64,000 bases of DNA, from assembly GCF_036237275.1 (NCBI RefSeq), contig NZ_CP108352.1, positions 7,403,501 to 7,467,500 on the forward strand. Reading direction: 5' to 3'. Under the pieces are notes generated by a model. The model was given only the letters and a program-made list of their open reading frames with translations, had not been told where the DNA came from and searched no databases. Numbering within the stretch: the first letter of the stretch is position 1; the number at the start of each line of letters is the position of its first letter. Source of the DNA: Streptomyces sp. NBC_01353. Lineage in GTDB: Bacteria; Actinomycetota; Actinomycetes; Streptomycetales; Streptomycetaceae. The position numbers and the translations under genes were made by a program. Of this stretch, positions 35,901-44,750 are shown in pieces.

Positions 35901-36892
35901 CGGGCCTTCTTCCGGGAGATCTGGTCGACGGTCACGGCCAGGATCACCAGGGCGCCGGTGATCAGAGTCTGGTAGATCGAGGCGACACCCATCAGCTGGA
36001 GGCCGTTGCGGAACACGCCGACGATGAGGACGCCGACGAAGGTGCCGAGAACGGCGCCGCGCCCGCCGAAGAGGCTGGTTCCGCCGAGGACGACGGCGGT
36101 GATGCTGTCCAGGTTGTCGGTCTGGCCCGCCTGCGGGTCGCCGACGCCGGTGCGGGAGATCAGGAGAAGTGCGGCGATCCCGTACACGAGTCCGGCCAGG
36201 GAGTAGATGCCGATCGTCAGTCGGGACGTGCGGATGCCGTTGAGGCGGGCGGCCTCAGGGCTGTTGCCGAGTGCGTACACGTGCCGGCCCCAGGACGTGC
36301 TGCTCAGCGCGTACGCGAAGAGCAGGAACAGGGCGATCGTCACGAGTGAGCCGTACGTGATGTCGGTGTTGCCCAGCGGGAACGTCTCACCGAGGGCGGT
36401 CAGCGGCGCCGGGACGTTCGTGACCGTCTGCTCGGCGGAGTAGATGTGGGTCAGGGCGAACGCCACGTTGAGCATGCCGAGGGTCACGATGAACGGCGGC
36501 AGCGGGATCAGCTGCACGAGCAGGCCGTTGACCAGTCCGAAGCCTCCGCAGACCACGAGTCCCAGGGTGATCGCGGCGATCGGCGGAAGGGTGCCCTCGG
36601 CCGCCATCTTGGCGATGACGATGCTGCCGAACGCCATCACGGCACCGCAGGAGAGGTCGATGCCCGCCGTAAGGATGATCAGGGTCTGACCGATGGCGAG
36701 CGTGCCCACGACCATGACCTGCTGGACGATCAGGGAGAAGTTGCCACCGGTGAGGAACTGCTCGGTCGTCAGGGAGAAGAAGACGCAGGCGAGTAGGAGG
36801 GCGGCGACTGGGCCCGCGGTCGGTGTGGTGAGCAGCCGGCGGACCGCGGTCGGTCCTTTCAGCTGGGCGTAGGGCGTGGTGGTGGCAGTCAT
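35897..36892 (-). CDS. Sugar ABC transporter permease (ribose/fructose type)
   Basis: 331 residues, BPD_transp_2 family with eight to ten helices. Motifs LIVQQVMVVGTLAIGQTLIILTAGIDLSCG, the SRLTIGIYSLAGLVYG loop and DSITAVVLGGTSLFGGRGAVLGT are typical of RbsC/FrcC permeases. Coupled to the ATPase gene by a 4-base overlap. Confidence 0.9.
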   Translation of the reverse strand: MTATTTPYAQLKGPTAVRRLLTTPTAGPVAALLLACVFFSLTTEQFLTGGNFSLIVQQVMVVGTLAIGQTLIILTAGIDLSCGAVMAFGSIVIAKMAAEGTLPPIAAITLGLVVCGGFGLVNGLLVQLIPLPPFIVTLGMLNVAFALTHIYSAEQTVTNVPAPLTALGETFPLGNTDITYGSLVTIALFLLFAYALSSTSWGRHVYALGNSPEAARLNGIRTSRLTIGIYSLAGLVYGIAALLLISRTGVGDPQAGQTDNLDSITAVVLGGTSLFGGRGAVLGTFVGVLIVGVFRNGLQLMGVASIYQTLITGALVILAVTVDQISRKKAR

Positions 36893-36941
36893 TGGGGTCC
36901 TTGCCGGTGGTGGTTGTTCGCCGGTGGTGGATGTGGAGGGC

Positions 36942-36975
36942 GGTCCGGCCCCGGCTACAGGGGCGGGGCGGGACC
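36942..36975. promoter_or_regulatory. Intercistronic hairpin between binding protein and permease
   Basis: GGTCCGGCCCCG (36942-36953) pairs with CGGGGCGGGACC (36964-36975) with one mismatch and a 10-nt loop. In binding-protein operons such stems often protect the first message and keep binding protein more abundant than the membrane parts. Confidence 0.55.
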
Positions 36976-36994
36976 GGCCGGCCGACGCCGGGGC

Positions 36995-38005
36995 TCAGCC
37001 CCAGCAGTTCTCCAGGCCGTACGCGGTGTCCTTGGCGTCGACGCCTGACTGCGTGCTGTCGGTGATCAGGGTGACGCCGGTGTCGGTGTAACCGGATGCC
37101 TTCTTGCCGTCCTTGGCAAAGTCCGCGACGGCCTTCACGCCGAGGGACGCCATCTTGAGCGGGTACTGCTGCGAGGTCGCAGCGATCTTGCCTTCCTGGA
37201 CGGCCTTCGTGCCGGTGCAGCCGCCGTCGACGGAGACGACCAGCACCTTCTTCTCCAGACCCTTGGCCTTCAGCGCGGTGTAGGCGCCCAGAGCCGCCGG
37301 CTCGTTGATCGTGTAGACGACGTTGATGTCCGGCGCCTTCTGCAGACAGTTCTCCATCGCGGTCTGCCCCTTGGCCTGGTCTCCGCCGGTGTCCTGCATG
37401 CACACGACCGAGGAGTCGCCCTCCGGGACGCCGAAGCCCTTGAGGAAGCCCTCGTGCCGCTGCACGCCCACAGCCACTCCGGGCGCGAGGTCAAGAGTGG
37501 CGATCTTCGCCTGCTTGCCGGCCATGGCGGCCCTGGCGTACTGGCCGATGAGCTCGCCGGCCTTGACGTTGTCGGTGGCGAACAGGGCGTCGGTGGCGTC
37601 CTGCGGCTCGGTCGGGCTGTCAAGGGCGATGACCAGGACGCCCTTGGCGCGGGCCTTCTCGAGGGCGGGGACGATCGCCTTGGAGTCGTTGGGCGTGATG
37701 AGGATGCCCTTCACACCGGAGTTGACCATGTTCTCGATCGCGGTGACCTGGCCCGCGTTGTCGCCGTCGAACTTTCCGGCCGCGCTGACGAGCTCGACGC
37801 CGCTGTCCTTCGCGGCCTGCTCGGCGCCCTCCTTCATCTTCACGAAGAACGGGTTCGTGTCCGTCTTGGTGATCAGGCCGACCTTCACCGATCCACTGGA
37901 CCCGCCCTGCGAGCCGGAGCCGCAAGCGGTCAGGGCCAGCGCCCCGACGGCGGCGCAAGCGGTGACGCGGACAAGGGTGGGAACGGCACGGTTCCTACGG
38001 GACAT
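36995..38005 (-). CDS. Sugar-binding lipoprotein of ABC transporter (FrcB-like)
   Basis: 336 residues from ATG 38005 (GGAG upstream). Lipobox ALTACGS (Cys at about 25). Type I periplasmic-binding fold: KVGLITKTDTNPFFVKMKEGAEQAA, GILITPNDSKAIVPALEKA, VLVIALDSPTEPQDATDALFATDN, VYTINEPAALGAYTALKAKG, SVDGGCTGTKAVQEGKIAATSQQYP. The pattern is of the ribose/fructose group. Next to a PfkB kinase and a GH32 fructan hydrolase, fructose uptake is the best guess. Divergent from the kinase, with LacI operators between. Confidence 0.88.
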   Translation of the reverse strand: MSRRNRAVPTLVRVTACAAVGALALTACGSGSQGGSSGSVKVGLITKTDTNPFFVKMKEGAEQAAKDSGVELVSAAGKFDGDNAGQVTAIENMVNSGVKGILITPNDSKAIVPALEKARAKGVLVIALDSPTEPQDATDALFATDNVKAGELIGQYARAAMAGKQAKIATLDLAPGVAVGVQRHEGFLKGFGVPEGDSSVVCMQDTGGDQAKGQTAMENCLQKAPDINVVYTINEPAALGAYTALKAKGLEKKVLVVSVDGGCTGTKAVQEGKIAATSQQYPLKMASLGVKAVADFAKDGKKASGYTDTGVTLITDSTQSGVDAKDTAYGLENCWG

Positions 38006-38089
38006 GAATGACTCCTGCGGGGTTCGGGCGGAGCGGCCGCGCTGGTCGGACGGGCTGCGGCGCGGGGGAGGTCGCTGCTGTGCGGCGAG

Positions 38090-38119
38090 TGTCATCGTTA
38101 ACACATGTCATCGTTGACA
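38090..38119. promoter_or_regulatory. Tandem LacI-family operators, divergent transporter/kinase promoter
   Basis: Two 14-bp boxes, TGTCATCGTTAACA (38090-38103) and TGTCATCGTTGACA (38106-38119), start 16 bp apart. Each has the central CG and flanking TGT/ACA of LacI/GalR sites. The same box pair with the same 16-bp step recurs before the GH32 gene. Confidence 0.8.
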
Positions 38120-38283
38120 CCGCTTGCGGAGGATGATGGACTCCGACTCCACGCAACGTCAATGCCTTGGCACCGTCACAAATCGGCAACGTCGAAGAAG
38201 GGTCGTACTTCGATGACGCCGCCCCTCGTGAACCTCCCTGCTGCGCACCGCTACCGCGCCGCCCCAACTGGAGAGAAGCAGTC

Positions 38284-39255
38284 ATGCGCCTGCCTCGGGT
38301 CACCGTCCTAGGAGAATGCGTCGCCGACGCCTTCACCGTCCCCGTCCCCACGTCGGGTGAGTTCGCTCCCGAGCTCGCTCTGCGGGTCATGCCGGGCGGT
38401 GGCCCGGCGAACACGGCCGTGGCACTCGCCCGGTTGGGCACGTCCGTCCGCTTCCTGGCTCGGCTGTCGGACGACGTCTTCGGTCGGCTCTTCCGTGCTC
38501 ACCTCGAGGCATCCGGCGTCGATCTGTCCCGGGCGATACGCGCTCACGAGCCCAGCACCCTGGCCATCGCCGAGCTCGACGCCCGGGGCCAGGCGGTCTA
38601 CTCCTTCCACGCGCAGGGCACAGCGGACTGGCAGTGGACGGCGGACGAACTGTCCGCAGCGGATCTCGCGTCCACCACCTGTCTGCATGCGGGTTCTCTG
38701 GCCCTCGTACGCGAACCGGGCGGCCCCGTGGTGGAGGAGTTCCTCGCCCGCGCCTCTGATGCGGCCACGATCTCCATCGACCCGAACGTGCGGCCCCTGC
38801 TCGTGGCACCCGAGGTCTACCGCGCACGCCTGCAGCGCTGGTGCGCGCTCGCGGACATCCTGCGGCTGAGCGAGGACGACCTGGAGCTGCTGCTGCCCGG
38901 GTACTCGGTCGAGCGCGCCTGCGACGTCTGGCACACGGCGGGTGCCCGGCTCGTGGTGGTCACTCGCGGCGAGCGCGGCGCGACAGCCTCACTGGACGGC
39001 GACAGGGCCGCCGTGCCGTCTCCGCCGACCGAGGTGGTGGACACCGTGGGGGCGGGGGACTCGTTCACCGCGGGTCTTCTGCACCATCTCGACGCCAAGG
39101 GCCTGCTGGGCGGGCGGTTGACGGATCTGCGGATGGACGACGTCGCGGAGGCGTGTGCGTTCGCGGCCCGGGTCGCGGCGCTCACCTGCTCCGCCAGCGG
39201 CCCGAACCCGCCCTGGGAGAGCCAGTTGCGGCCGCCGGCGACCGCGGTCGGGTGA
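38284..39255 (+). CDS. PfkB-family sugar kinase (fructokinase-like)
   Basis: 323 residues from ATG 38284 (GGAGAG upstream). PfkB signatures: N-terminal VMPGGGPANTAVALARLG and C-terminal DTVGAGDSFTAGLL with the catalytic Asp; FLARLSDDVFGRLFRAHL in between. It phosphorylates a sugar entering by the divergent ABC system; fructose is inferred from the GH32 neighbour. It may be preceded by a long untranslated leader from the shared promoter at about 38.1 kb. Confidence 0.88.
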   Translation: MRLPRVTVLGECVADAFTVPVPTSGEFAPELALRVMPGGGPANTAVALARLGTSVRFLARLSDDVFGRLFRAHLEASGVDLSRAIRAHEPSTLAIAELDARGQAVYSFHAQGTADWQWTADELSAADLASTTCLHAGSLALVREPGGPVVEEFLARASDAATISIDPNVRPLLVAPEVYRARLQRWCALADILRLSEDDLELLLPGYSVERACDVWHTAGARLVVVTRGERGATASLDGDRAAVPSPPTEVVDTVGAGDSFTAGLLHHLDAKGLLGGRLTDLRMDDVAEACAFAARVAALTCSASGPNPPWESQLRPPATAVG

Positions 39256-39337
39256 CCGGCCCGCAACCCCGGTCCGGCCCGGACGGGTCTGCCGGAACCA
39301 TTGACGCACCGCCTCGCGCAAGCTCATCATCACTCCC

Positions 39338-39381
39338 CAGCAGGTGTCATCGCTGACATATGTCAGCGATGACACCTGCTG
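39338..39381. promoter_or_regulatory. Perfect 44-bp palindrome: double LacI operator before GH32 gene
   Basis: All 22 base pairs of the palindrome match around a centre at 39359/39360 (CATATG). It contains two LacI-type boxes, TGTCATCGCTGACA (39345-39358) and TGTCAGCGATGACA (39361-39374), 16 bp apart as in the 38.1-kb pair. It lies about 100 bp before the GH32 start. Confidence 0.85.
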
Positions 39382-39483
39382 TTCCGGGCCGCCCCCACCG
39401 GCCGGCACTGCGATCCCCTTCCGGCGGTCGTGCCCACCGCAGCGGACGCGGCCGGGCCGCCGCCCTACAGTGCAGGAGAGACC

Positions 39484-42042
39484 ATGAGCCCAGGCCCCGT
39501 ACTCCGCCGTGCCCCGCTGCGGCTTGTCGCCGCGGCGGCCGCAACATGCGCGCTCGCCGTCACCGCCGTCGCCCCCCGGGCCGCGGCATCCGACAGCCCG
39601 CCGTACACCGAGCCCCACCGGCCCCAGTTCCACTTCACACCGAAGAAGAACTGGATGAACGACCCCAACGGGCTGGTCTACTTCAAGGGCGAGTACCACC
39701 TCTTCTACCAGTACAACCCCAGCGGCAACACCTGGGGCAACATGTCCTGGGGCCACGCCGTCAGCAAGGACCTTGTGCACTGGGAGGAACTCCCGCTCGC
39801 CATCCCGCACGACGACGAGGAGATGGTCTTCTCCGGCAGCGCGGTCGTCGACCATCACAACACCTCGGGCTTCGGCACCGAGGACACCCCTGCGATGGTC
39901 GCCGTCTACACGAGCGCGTACAAGGCCGACGGCAAGCAGGCCCAGTCGTTGGCCTACAGCACCGACCGGGGTCGGACCTGGACCAAGTACGCCGGCAACC
40001 CCGTGCTCGACATCGGCTCGAAGGAATTCCGCGACCCCAAGGTGCAGTGGTACGCCCCCACCAAGAGCTGGCTCATGACCGTGTCCCTGTCCACCGAGCA
40101 CAAGGTCAGGTTCTACTCCTCCAAGAACCTCAAGCAGTGGGAGCTGCTCAGCGATTTCGGCCCGGCCGGTGCCGTGGGCGGCGTATGGGAGTGCCCCGAC
40201 CTGTTCCCGCTGCCGGTCGACGGAGATCCGAGCCGCACGAAGTGGGTGCTGGTCGTCAACATCAACCCCGGCGGCATCGCGGGAGGTTCGGCGGCGCAGT
40301 ACTTCGTCGGCGACTTCGACGGCAGGAAGTTCACCCCCGACGACGACGGCTCCTACACCCCGCCCGCCGGGCTGGTCCTGCAGGACTTCGAACAGCCCGG
40401 CTTCGGTGCATGGGCGACGACCGGCACGGCGTTCGGGAACGAACCGGCCACCGGCCCGCTCGAGGGACAGCTGCCCGTCTCCGGCGTCGAGGGCACGGGC
40501 TACGCCAACAGTTTCCACGGCCACGACGGCGCGACCGGCACCCTGACCTCGCCCGCCTTCACCGTCGACAGCCCCTATCTGAACTTCAAGGTCGGCGGCG
40601 GACGACACCCGCACGTGACCGGCGCCGTCATGGGTGAGCAGCCGGTGCCCACCGGGACGGTCCTGGCCGACTTCGAAGCGGCGGGCTACGGCTCCTGGAC
40701 CGCGACGGGCACCGCGTTCGGCGACGGCCCGGCGACGGGCACGCTGCCCGGCCAGCAGGAAGTGTCCGGACACCTCGGCGACGGCCTGGTGAACACCTTC
40801 CTGAACGGCGACTCCACCGTCGGGACGCTCACCTCACCGGACTTCACCATCGACAAGGACCACATCAACCTCCTCGTCGGAGGCGGCAACCACCCCTCCG
40901 GCGCCGAGGCTCCCACCGCGGTGCGCCTCGTCGTGGACGGCAAGGTCGTCCGCAGTGCCGCCGGCAAGAACTCCGAGGCACTGAACTGGGCCACCTGGAA
41001 CGTCGCCGATCTGGCCGGCAGGACCGCCCGTATCGAGATCGTGGACCAGAACACCGGTGGCTGGGGCCATATCAACGTCGACCACATCATGCTGTCGGAC
41101 ACCCCGGCAACGCCACGTTCGAACGAGACGTCGGTGAACCTGCTCGTGGACGGCACGGTCGTGCAGACCGCCACGGGCGAGGACAGCGAAACCCTGGACT
41201 GGGCCTCGTTCGACCTGCGCCCGTACGCCGGGAAGCAGGCCCGGGTCCAGCTCGTCGACATGAACACCGCGGGCTGGGGCCACATCTCAGCCGATCAGTT
41301 CACCGCCGCCGATACGCCCGCGCTCTCGAGGATCCAGCGCGCCGACTGGGTCGACCACGGCAAGGACTACTACGCGGCCGTGTCATGGGAGGACGCCCCG
41401 GACGGGAGGCGCCGCATGATCGGCTGGATGAACAACTGGCAGTACGGCAACAGCGTTCCCACCTCCCCCTGGCGCAGTGCGCAGAGCATGCCGAGGGAGA
41501 TGGGGCTGCGCACCGTGGACGGCCGGATCCGGTTGACCCAGCAGCCGGTGACCTCCCTGGAGTCGCTGCGGACCGCGCCGCCCGTCAGCGTGCGCGACGT
41601 CACGATCACCGACGGCTCCACGCCTCTGGCCGGGGGACGCGCCGACGGCAAGGCGCTCGACATCCGGGCCACCTTCTCCCTCGGCGACGCCGAGCGGTTC
41701 GGACTCAAGGTCCGCACGGGCGAAGGACAGGAGACCGTCATCGGCTACGACACCGAGACCCAGGAACTGTACGTCGACCGCGCGAGGTCGGGCGCGGTGG
41801 ACTTCAGCGACGACTTCCCCGGTGTCCAACGCGCGCCGCTGACGGCCGAGGGCGGCAAGGTCAGGCTTCGGATCCTGGTCGACTGGTCCTCCGTGGAGGT
41901 GTTCGGCGGCGACGGCCAGGCCGTGATCACCGACCAGATCTTCCCCGACCCGGACAGCGAGGGGATACAGGTCTTCGCAGAAAGCGGTTCCGTCGGCCTG
42001 GACAGCATCCAGGTCTGGCAGCTGCGCTCGTACCGCGACTGA
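39484..42042 (+). CDS. Secreted GH32 fructan hydrolase (levanase-like) with internal inserts
   Basis: 852 residues from ATG 39484 (AGGAGAG upstream). Signal peptide of about 38 residues, then GH32 propeller: WMNDPNG (nucleophile Asp, about 57-63), FSGSAVV, FRDPKVQW (transition-state Asp), WECPDLFPL (acid/base Glu). At about 297 the catalytic fold is broken by two related modules (VLQDFEQPGFGAWATTGTAFG and VLADFEAAGYGSWTATGTAFG) and a third beta-rich repeat (GWGHINVDH / GWGHISADQ). The propeller resumes at about 614 (RADWVDHGKDYYAAVSWEDA, MIGWMNNWQYG), followed by the GH32 C-terminal beta-sandwich (VDWSSVEVFGGDG). It should release fructose or oligomers from levan or inulin outside the cell. 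Confidence 0.9.
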   Translation: MSPGPVLRRAPLRLVAAAAATCALAVTAVAPRAAASDSPPYTEPHRPQFHFTPKKNWMNDPNGLVYFKGEYHLFYQYNPSGNTWGNMSWGHAVSKDLVHWEELPLAIPHDDEEMVFSGSAVVDHHNTSGFGTEDTPAMVAVYTSAYKADGKQAQSLAYSTDRGRTWTKYAGNPVLDIGSKEFRDPKVQWYAPTKSWLMTVSLSTEHKVRFYSSKNLKQWELLSDFGPAGAVGGVWECPDLFPLPVDGDPSRTKWVLVVNINPGGIAGGSAAQYFVGDFDGRKFTPDDDGSYTPPAGLVLQDFEQPGFGAWATTGTAFGNEPATGPLEGQLPVSGVEGTGYANSFHGHDGATGTLTSPAFTVDSPYLNFKVGGGRHPHVTGAVMGEQPVPTGTVLADFEAAGYGSWTATGTAFGDGPATGTLPGQQEVSGHLGDGLVNTFLNGDSTVGTLTSPDFTIDKDHINLLVGGGNHPSGAEAPTAVRLVVDGKVVRSAAGKNSEALNWATWNVADLAGRTARIEIVDQNTGGWGHINVDHIMLSDTPATPRSNETSVNLLVDGTVVQTATGEDSETLDWASFDLRPYAGKQARVQLVDMNTAGWGHISADQFTAADTPALSRIQRADWVDHGKDYYAAVSWEDAPDGRRRMIGWMNNWQYGNSVPTSPWRSAQSMPREMGLRTVDGRIRLTQQPVTSLESLRTAPPVSVRDVTITDGSTPLAGGRADGKALDIRATFSLGDAERFGLKVRTGEGQETVIGYDTETQELYVDRARSGAVDFSDDFPGVQRAPLTAEGGKVRLRILVDWSSVEVFGGDGQAVITDQIFPDPDSEGIQVFAESGSVGLDSIQVWQLRSYRD

Positions 42043-42154
42043 TCGCGCTCATGCGCGCTCATTGACGGCGCAGGGCGGGGATGCCGGAACCGGCCCCCCC
42101 GCCCGTACCGCTCATGCCACGCCGGCCACGCCGGAGACAGACAGGAAGAACGAC

Positions 42155-42472
42155 ATGCGCAAGACTCTGCTGGCCGAGTTCGGTGTCCGGCCCGGCTGCG
42201 AGGAACACGTCGCCGAGCTGGTGAGGGACTACTGTCGGCACGTCCGCGAAGAACCCGGGAACCTGGCGTTCGAGGTGTACACGAAGCAGTCCGACCCCCT
42301 GGCGTACTGGATCTTCGAGGTGTACGCGGACGAGGCGGCGTTCCAGGCTCACCTGGCAGCGCCCTACGGCTCGTTGTTCAACGCCGAGCTGCGGCAGTCG
42401 ATCACTGAGAAGGAGTCCGTCCTCACGTTCCTCAGCCCGCTCGACGCCACGCAGTGGGGTGGTGACTCGTAG
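42155..42472 (+). CDS. ABM-domain protein (quinol monooxygenase/YgiN-like)
   Basis: 105 residues from ATG 42155 (AGGAAG upstream). One antibiotic-biosynthesis-monooxygenase ferredoxin-like domain: MRKTLLAEFGVRPGCEEHVA, EEPGNLAFEVYTKQSDPLAYWIFEVYADEAAFQAHLAAPY. These small dimeric proteins oxidise quinols or serve in sugar or aldehyde metabolism. It lies 112 bp after the GH32 gene and may be cotranscribed with it. Confidence 0.82.
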   Translation: MRKTLLAEFGVRPGCEEHVAELVRDYCRHVREEPGNLAFEVYTKQSDPLAYWIFEVYADEAAFQAHLAAPYGSLFNAELRQSITEKESVLTFLSPLDATQWGGDS

Positions 42473-43007
42473 GCTGTCCCGGACGGCAGACGGCCGGCCC
42501 GCGCACCCGCATCCGACGGACTTGACCGATCGTGAGGGTTGCAGCGGCGCCACGACAGCCGTCTCGCCCCCGGTGCGTCCATGCCTCGGCGGCGGGTCGT
42601 CCGCCGAAGACGGCTCGCCGTGTGGGGAGGCCCGCCGCCGTAGGCGCGGCTACCGGAGGCCGAGGGCCGCGTCCGGTTGCGCCCGGCTGGGGGGGGTTGG
42701 GCACCGGCCTGTTCGCAGGCGAGCGCGCCCGCGGTCACGGCCTGGCGCAGCACGCGCTCCAGGCCGTCGCGGTCCTCGGGCAGCCGTACCAGGGCGACGA
42801 CGTAGGCTCGGGGTTGTCCTTGCGGAGGTGGGCGGACACGAACAAGGAAAATCCGGAGCGGCAGGTTCGGCTGTCGTTCCTCGGGTAGCGGCGGACGAGG
42901 CCGCCCCGGGCGTCGTGCTCGTACGCCGTACGGCCGGAGCGGCGTCGGTCCGAGGCGTGGGCGGCGCCCGGCGTGCCTGCCCGGCGCGTGCGGGGCACTC
43001 TGGAGGC
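42473..43007. other. Gap without an intact gene, holds repeat copy C
   Basis: About 535 bp between the ABM gene and polX. Near the right end lies the yjbQ-tail copy C. On the minus strand a stretch at about 42700-42800 reads VALVRLPEDRDGLERVLRQA but has no recognisable family and no complete ORF. It appears to be decayed sequence. Confidence 0.5.
42811..42888 (+). repeat. Direct repeat copy C: divergent yjbQ 3' end
   Basis: 78 bp aligning without gaps to 32710-32787 at 64 of 78 positions. The frame reads LSLRRWADTNKENPERQVRL then SFLG and stop at 42886-42888. The stop-proximal codons are yjbQ-like; the codons before DTNK are not. There is no yjbQ body in front. Confidence 0.72.
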
Positions 43008-44750
43008 ATGGCCCGAGCCAATGACCAGGTCGAGGCGCTGCTCCAGGAGTACGCCGAGTTCATCGCGATCCGGGGAGGGGAGGCCTTCAAGGCGAGGGCC
43101 TACGAGAAGGCCGCACGTGCCGTCGGGGGCTACCCGGAGGACGTCTCCACACTGGACGCGAAGGGGCTGCGTGAGATTCCGAACGTCGGCAAGTCCGTCG
43201 CCGACAAGATCCTGGAGTACCTGCGGACCGGCCGTATGTCCGTCGTCGACGAGGCCCGGACGGCTGTGCCGGCAGGAGTGCGCGAGCTGATCGCGATTCC
43301 GGGGCTGGGGCCCCGCAAGGCCATGGTCCTGTACGAGGAGCTGGGCACCACCACCGTCGACCAGGTGATCGACGCCATCCACCAGGAACGGCTGCGCGAC
43401 CTGAAGGGCTTCGGGGAGCGGACCGAGGAGAACATCCTGCACGGCATCTCAGTCCTGCGGAAGGCCGGCGAGGGCCGGATCCTCGTCAGCGCCGCCATGG
43501 ACATCGCCGAGCAGCTCGTCGCGGAGCTCTCGGAGATCCGTGGCTGCGTCCGATGCACGTACGCGGGGTCTCTGCGCCGTATGAAGGAGACCATCGGCGA
43601 TGTCGACATCCTGGTGGCGGCGCGCCGGTCGGCCCCCTTCATGGACGCCCTCGTCGCCCTTCCGTCCACGGCCGAGGTCATCGTGCAGGGTGAGAAGAAG
43701 ACCTCTGTGCGGACCGTCACGGGCCTCCAGGTGGACCTGCGGGTCCTTCCCCCGTCCTCCTGGGGTGCGGGGCTGCAGTACTTCACCGGCTCCAAGGCGC
43801 ACAACATCCGCACGCGCGAACTCGCGGTGCGCCAAGGCCTCAAGCTGTCCGAGTACGGGCTCTTCGACGCCGAGAGCGGCGAGAGCATCACTTCCGAGAC
43901 GGAAGAAGCGATCTACGAGAGGCTCGGACTGCCCTGGATCCCGCCGACGCTGCGCGAGGACCGCGGCGAGATCGAGGCCGGGTTGCGCGGTGAACTCCCC
44001 GAGCTCGTGACCGAGAAGGACATCCGCGGCGATCTGCACACCCACACCGACCTCACCGACGGGCTGGCCCCGCTGGAGGACATGGTCGCCACCGCCGCAG
44101 CCCGCGGATACGCCTACTACGCCGTCACCGACCATGCCCCGAACCTGTACATGCAGCGCATGACCGATGAGAAGATCCTCGCCCAGCGCGAGCGGGTGCG
44201 CGCACTCGACGGCACGCACCACAAGATGCGGCTGCTGCACGGCACGGAACTCAACATCGGCCCGGACGGCTCGTTGGACTGGCCCGACGATTTCCTCGCG
44301 GACTTCGACATCTGTGTGGCCTCGGTCCACTCCCACTTCAACCAGAGCAGGCGGGAACTCACCCGCCGGCTCATCCGTGCCTGCGAGAACCCGTACGTCG
44401 CCGTCATCGGCCATCCCACGACCCGCCGGATCGGCAAACGCCCGGGCATCGACGCCGACTTCGACGCGGTCTTCAAGGCATGCGCGCGGACGGGGACCGC
44501 TCTGGAGATCAACGCGCATCCCGAGCGGCTCGACCTGTGCGACGAGGACATCCTGCGCGCGAAACGGTACGGCGTGAAGTTCGCCGTGAACTCCGACGCG
44601 CACGCCATCACGCATCTGCCGTACATGCGCTACGGAGTGGCCACGGCCCAGCGCGGCTGGTTGACGACGGACGACGTCATCAATACGTGGCCGCTGACGA
44701 AGCTGCGCCGGTTTCTGGGCAAGAGGGGCCTGCGCAACAAGGGCGGCTGA
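43008..44750 (+). CDS. polX: PolX-type DNA polymerase/3'-5' exonuclease
   Basis: 580 residues from ATG 43008 (GGAGG 2 nt upstream). N-terminal helix-hairpin-helix and Pol X core (FKARAYEKAARAVGGYP, LREIPNVGKSVADKILEYL, AIPGLGPRKAM, AGSLRRMKETIGDVDILVA carrying the metal Asp residues). C-terminal PHP nuclease domain from about 340: DLHTHTDLTDG, VTDHAPN, HGTELNI, VASVHSHF, GHPTTRR, EINAHPERLDLCD, NSDAHA. Bacterial PolX fills gaps in base-excision repair and can trim 3' ends. Full-length with all metal ligands visible. Confidence 0.95.
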   Translation: MARANDQVEALLQEYAEFIAIRGGEAFKARAYEKAARAVGGYPEDVSTLDAKGLREIPNVGKSVADKILEYLRTGRMSVVDEARTAVPAGVRELIAIPGLGPRKAMVLYEELGTTTVDQVIDAIHQERLRDLKGFGERTEENILHGISVLRKAGEGRILVSAAMDIAEQLVAELSEIRGCVRCTYAGSLRRMKETIGDVDILVAARRSAPFMDALVALPSTAEVIVQGEKKTSVRTVTGLQVDLRVLPPSSWGAGLQYFTGSKAHNIRTRELAVRQGLKLSEYGLFDAESGESITSETEEAIYERLGLPWIPPTLREDRGEIEAGLRGELPELVTEKDIRGDLHTHTDLTDGLAPLEDMVATAAARGYAYYAVTDHAPNLYMQRMTDEKILAQRERVRALDGTHHKMRLLHGTELNIGPDGSLDWPDDFLADFDICVASVHSHFNQSRRELTRRLIRACENPYVAVIGHPTTRRIGKRPGIDADFDAVFKACARTGTALEINAHPERLDLCDEDILRAKRYGVKFAVNSDAHAITHLPYMRYGVATAQRGWLTTDDVINTWPLTKLRRFLGKRGLRNKGG

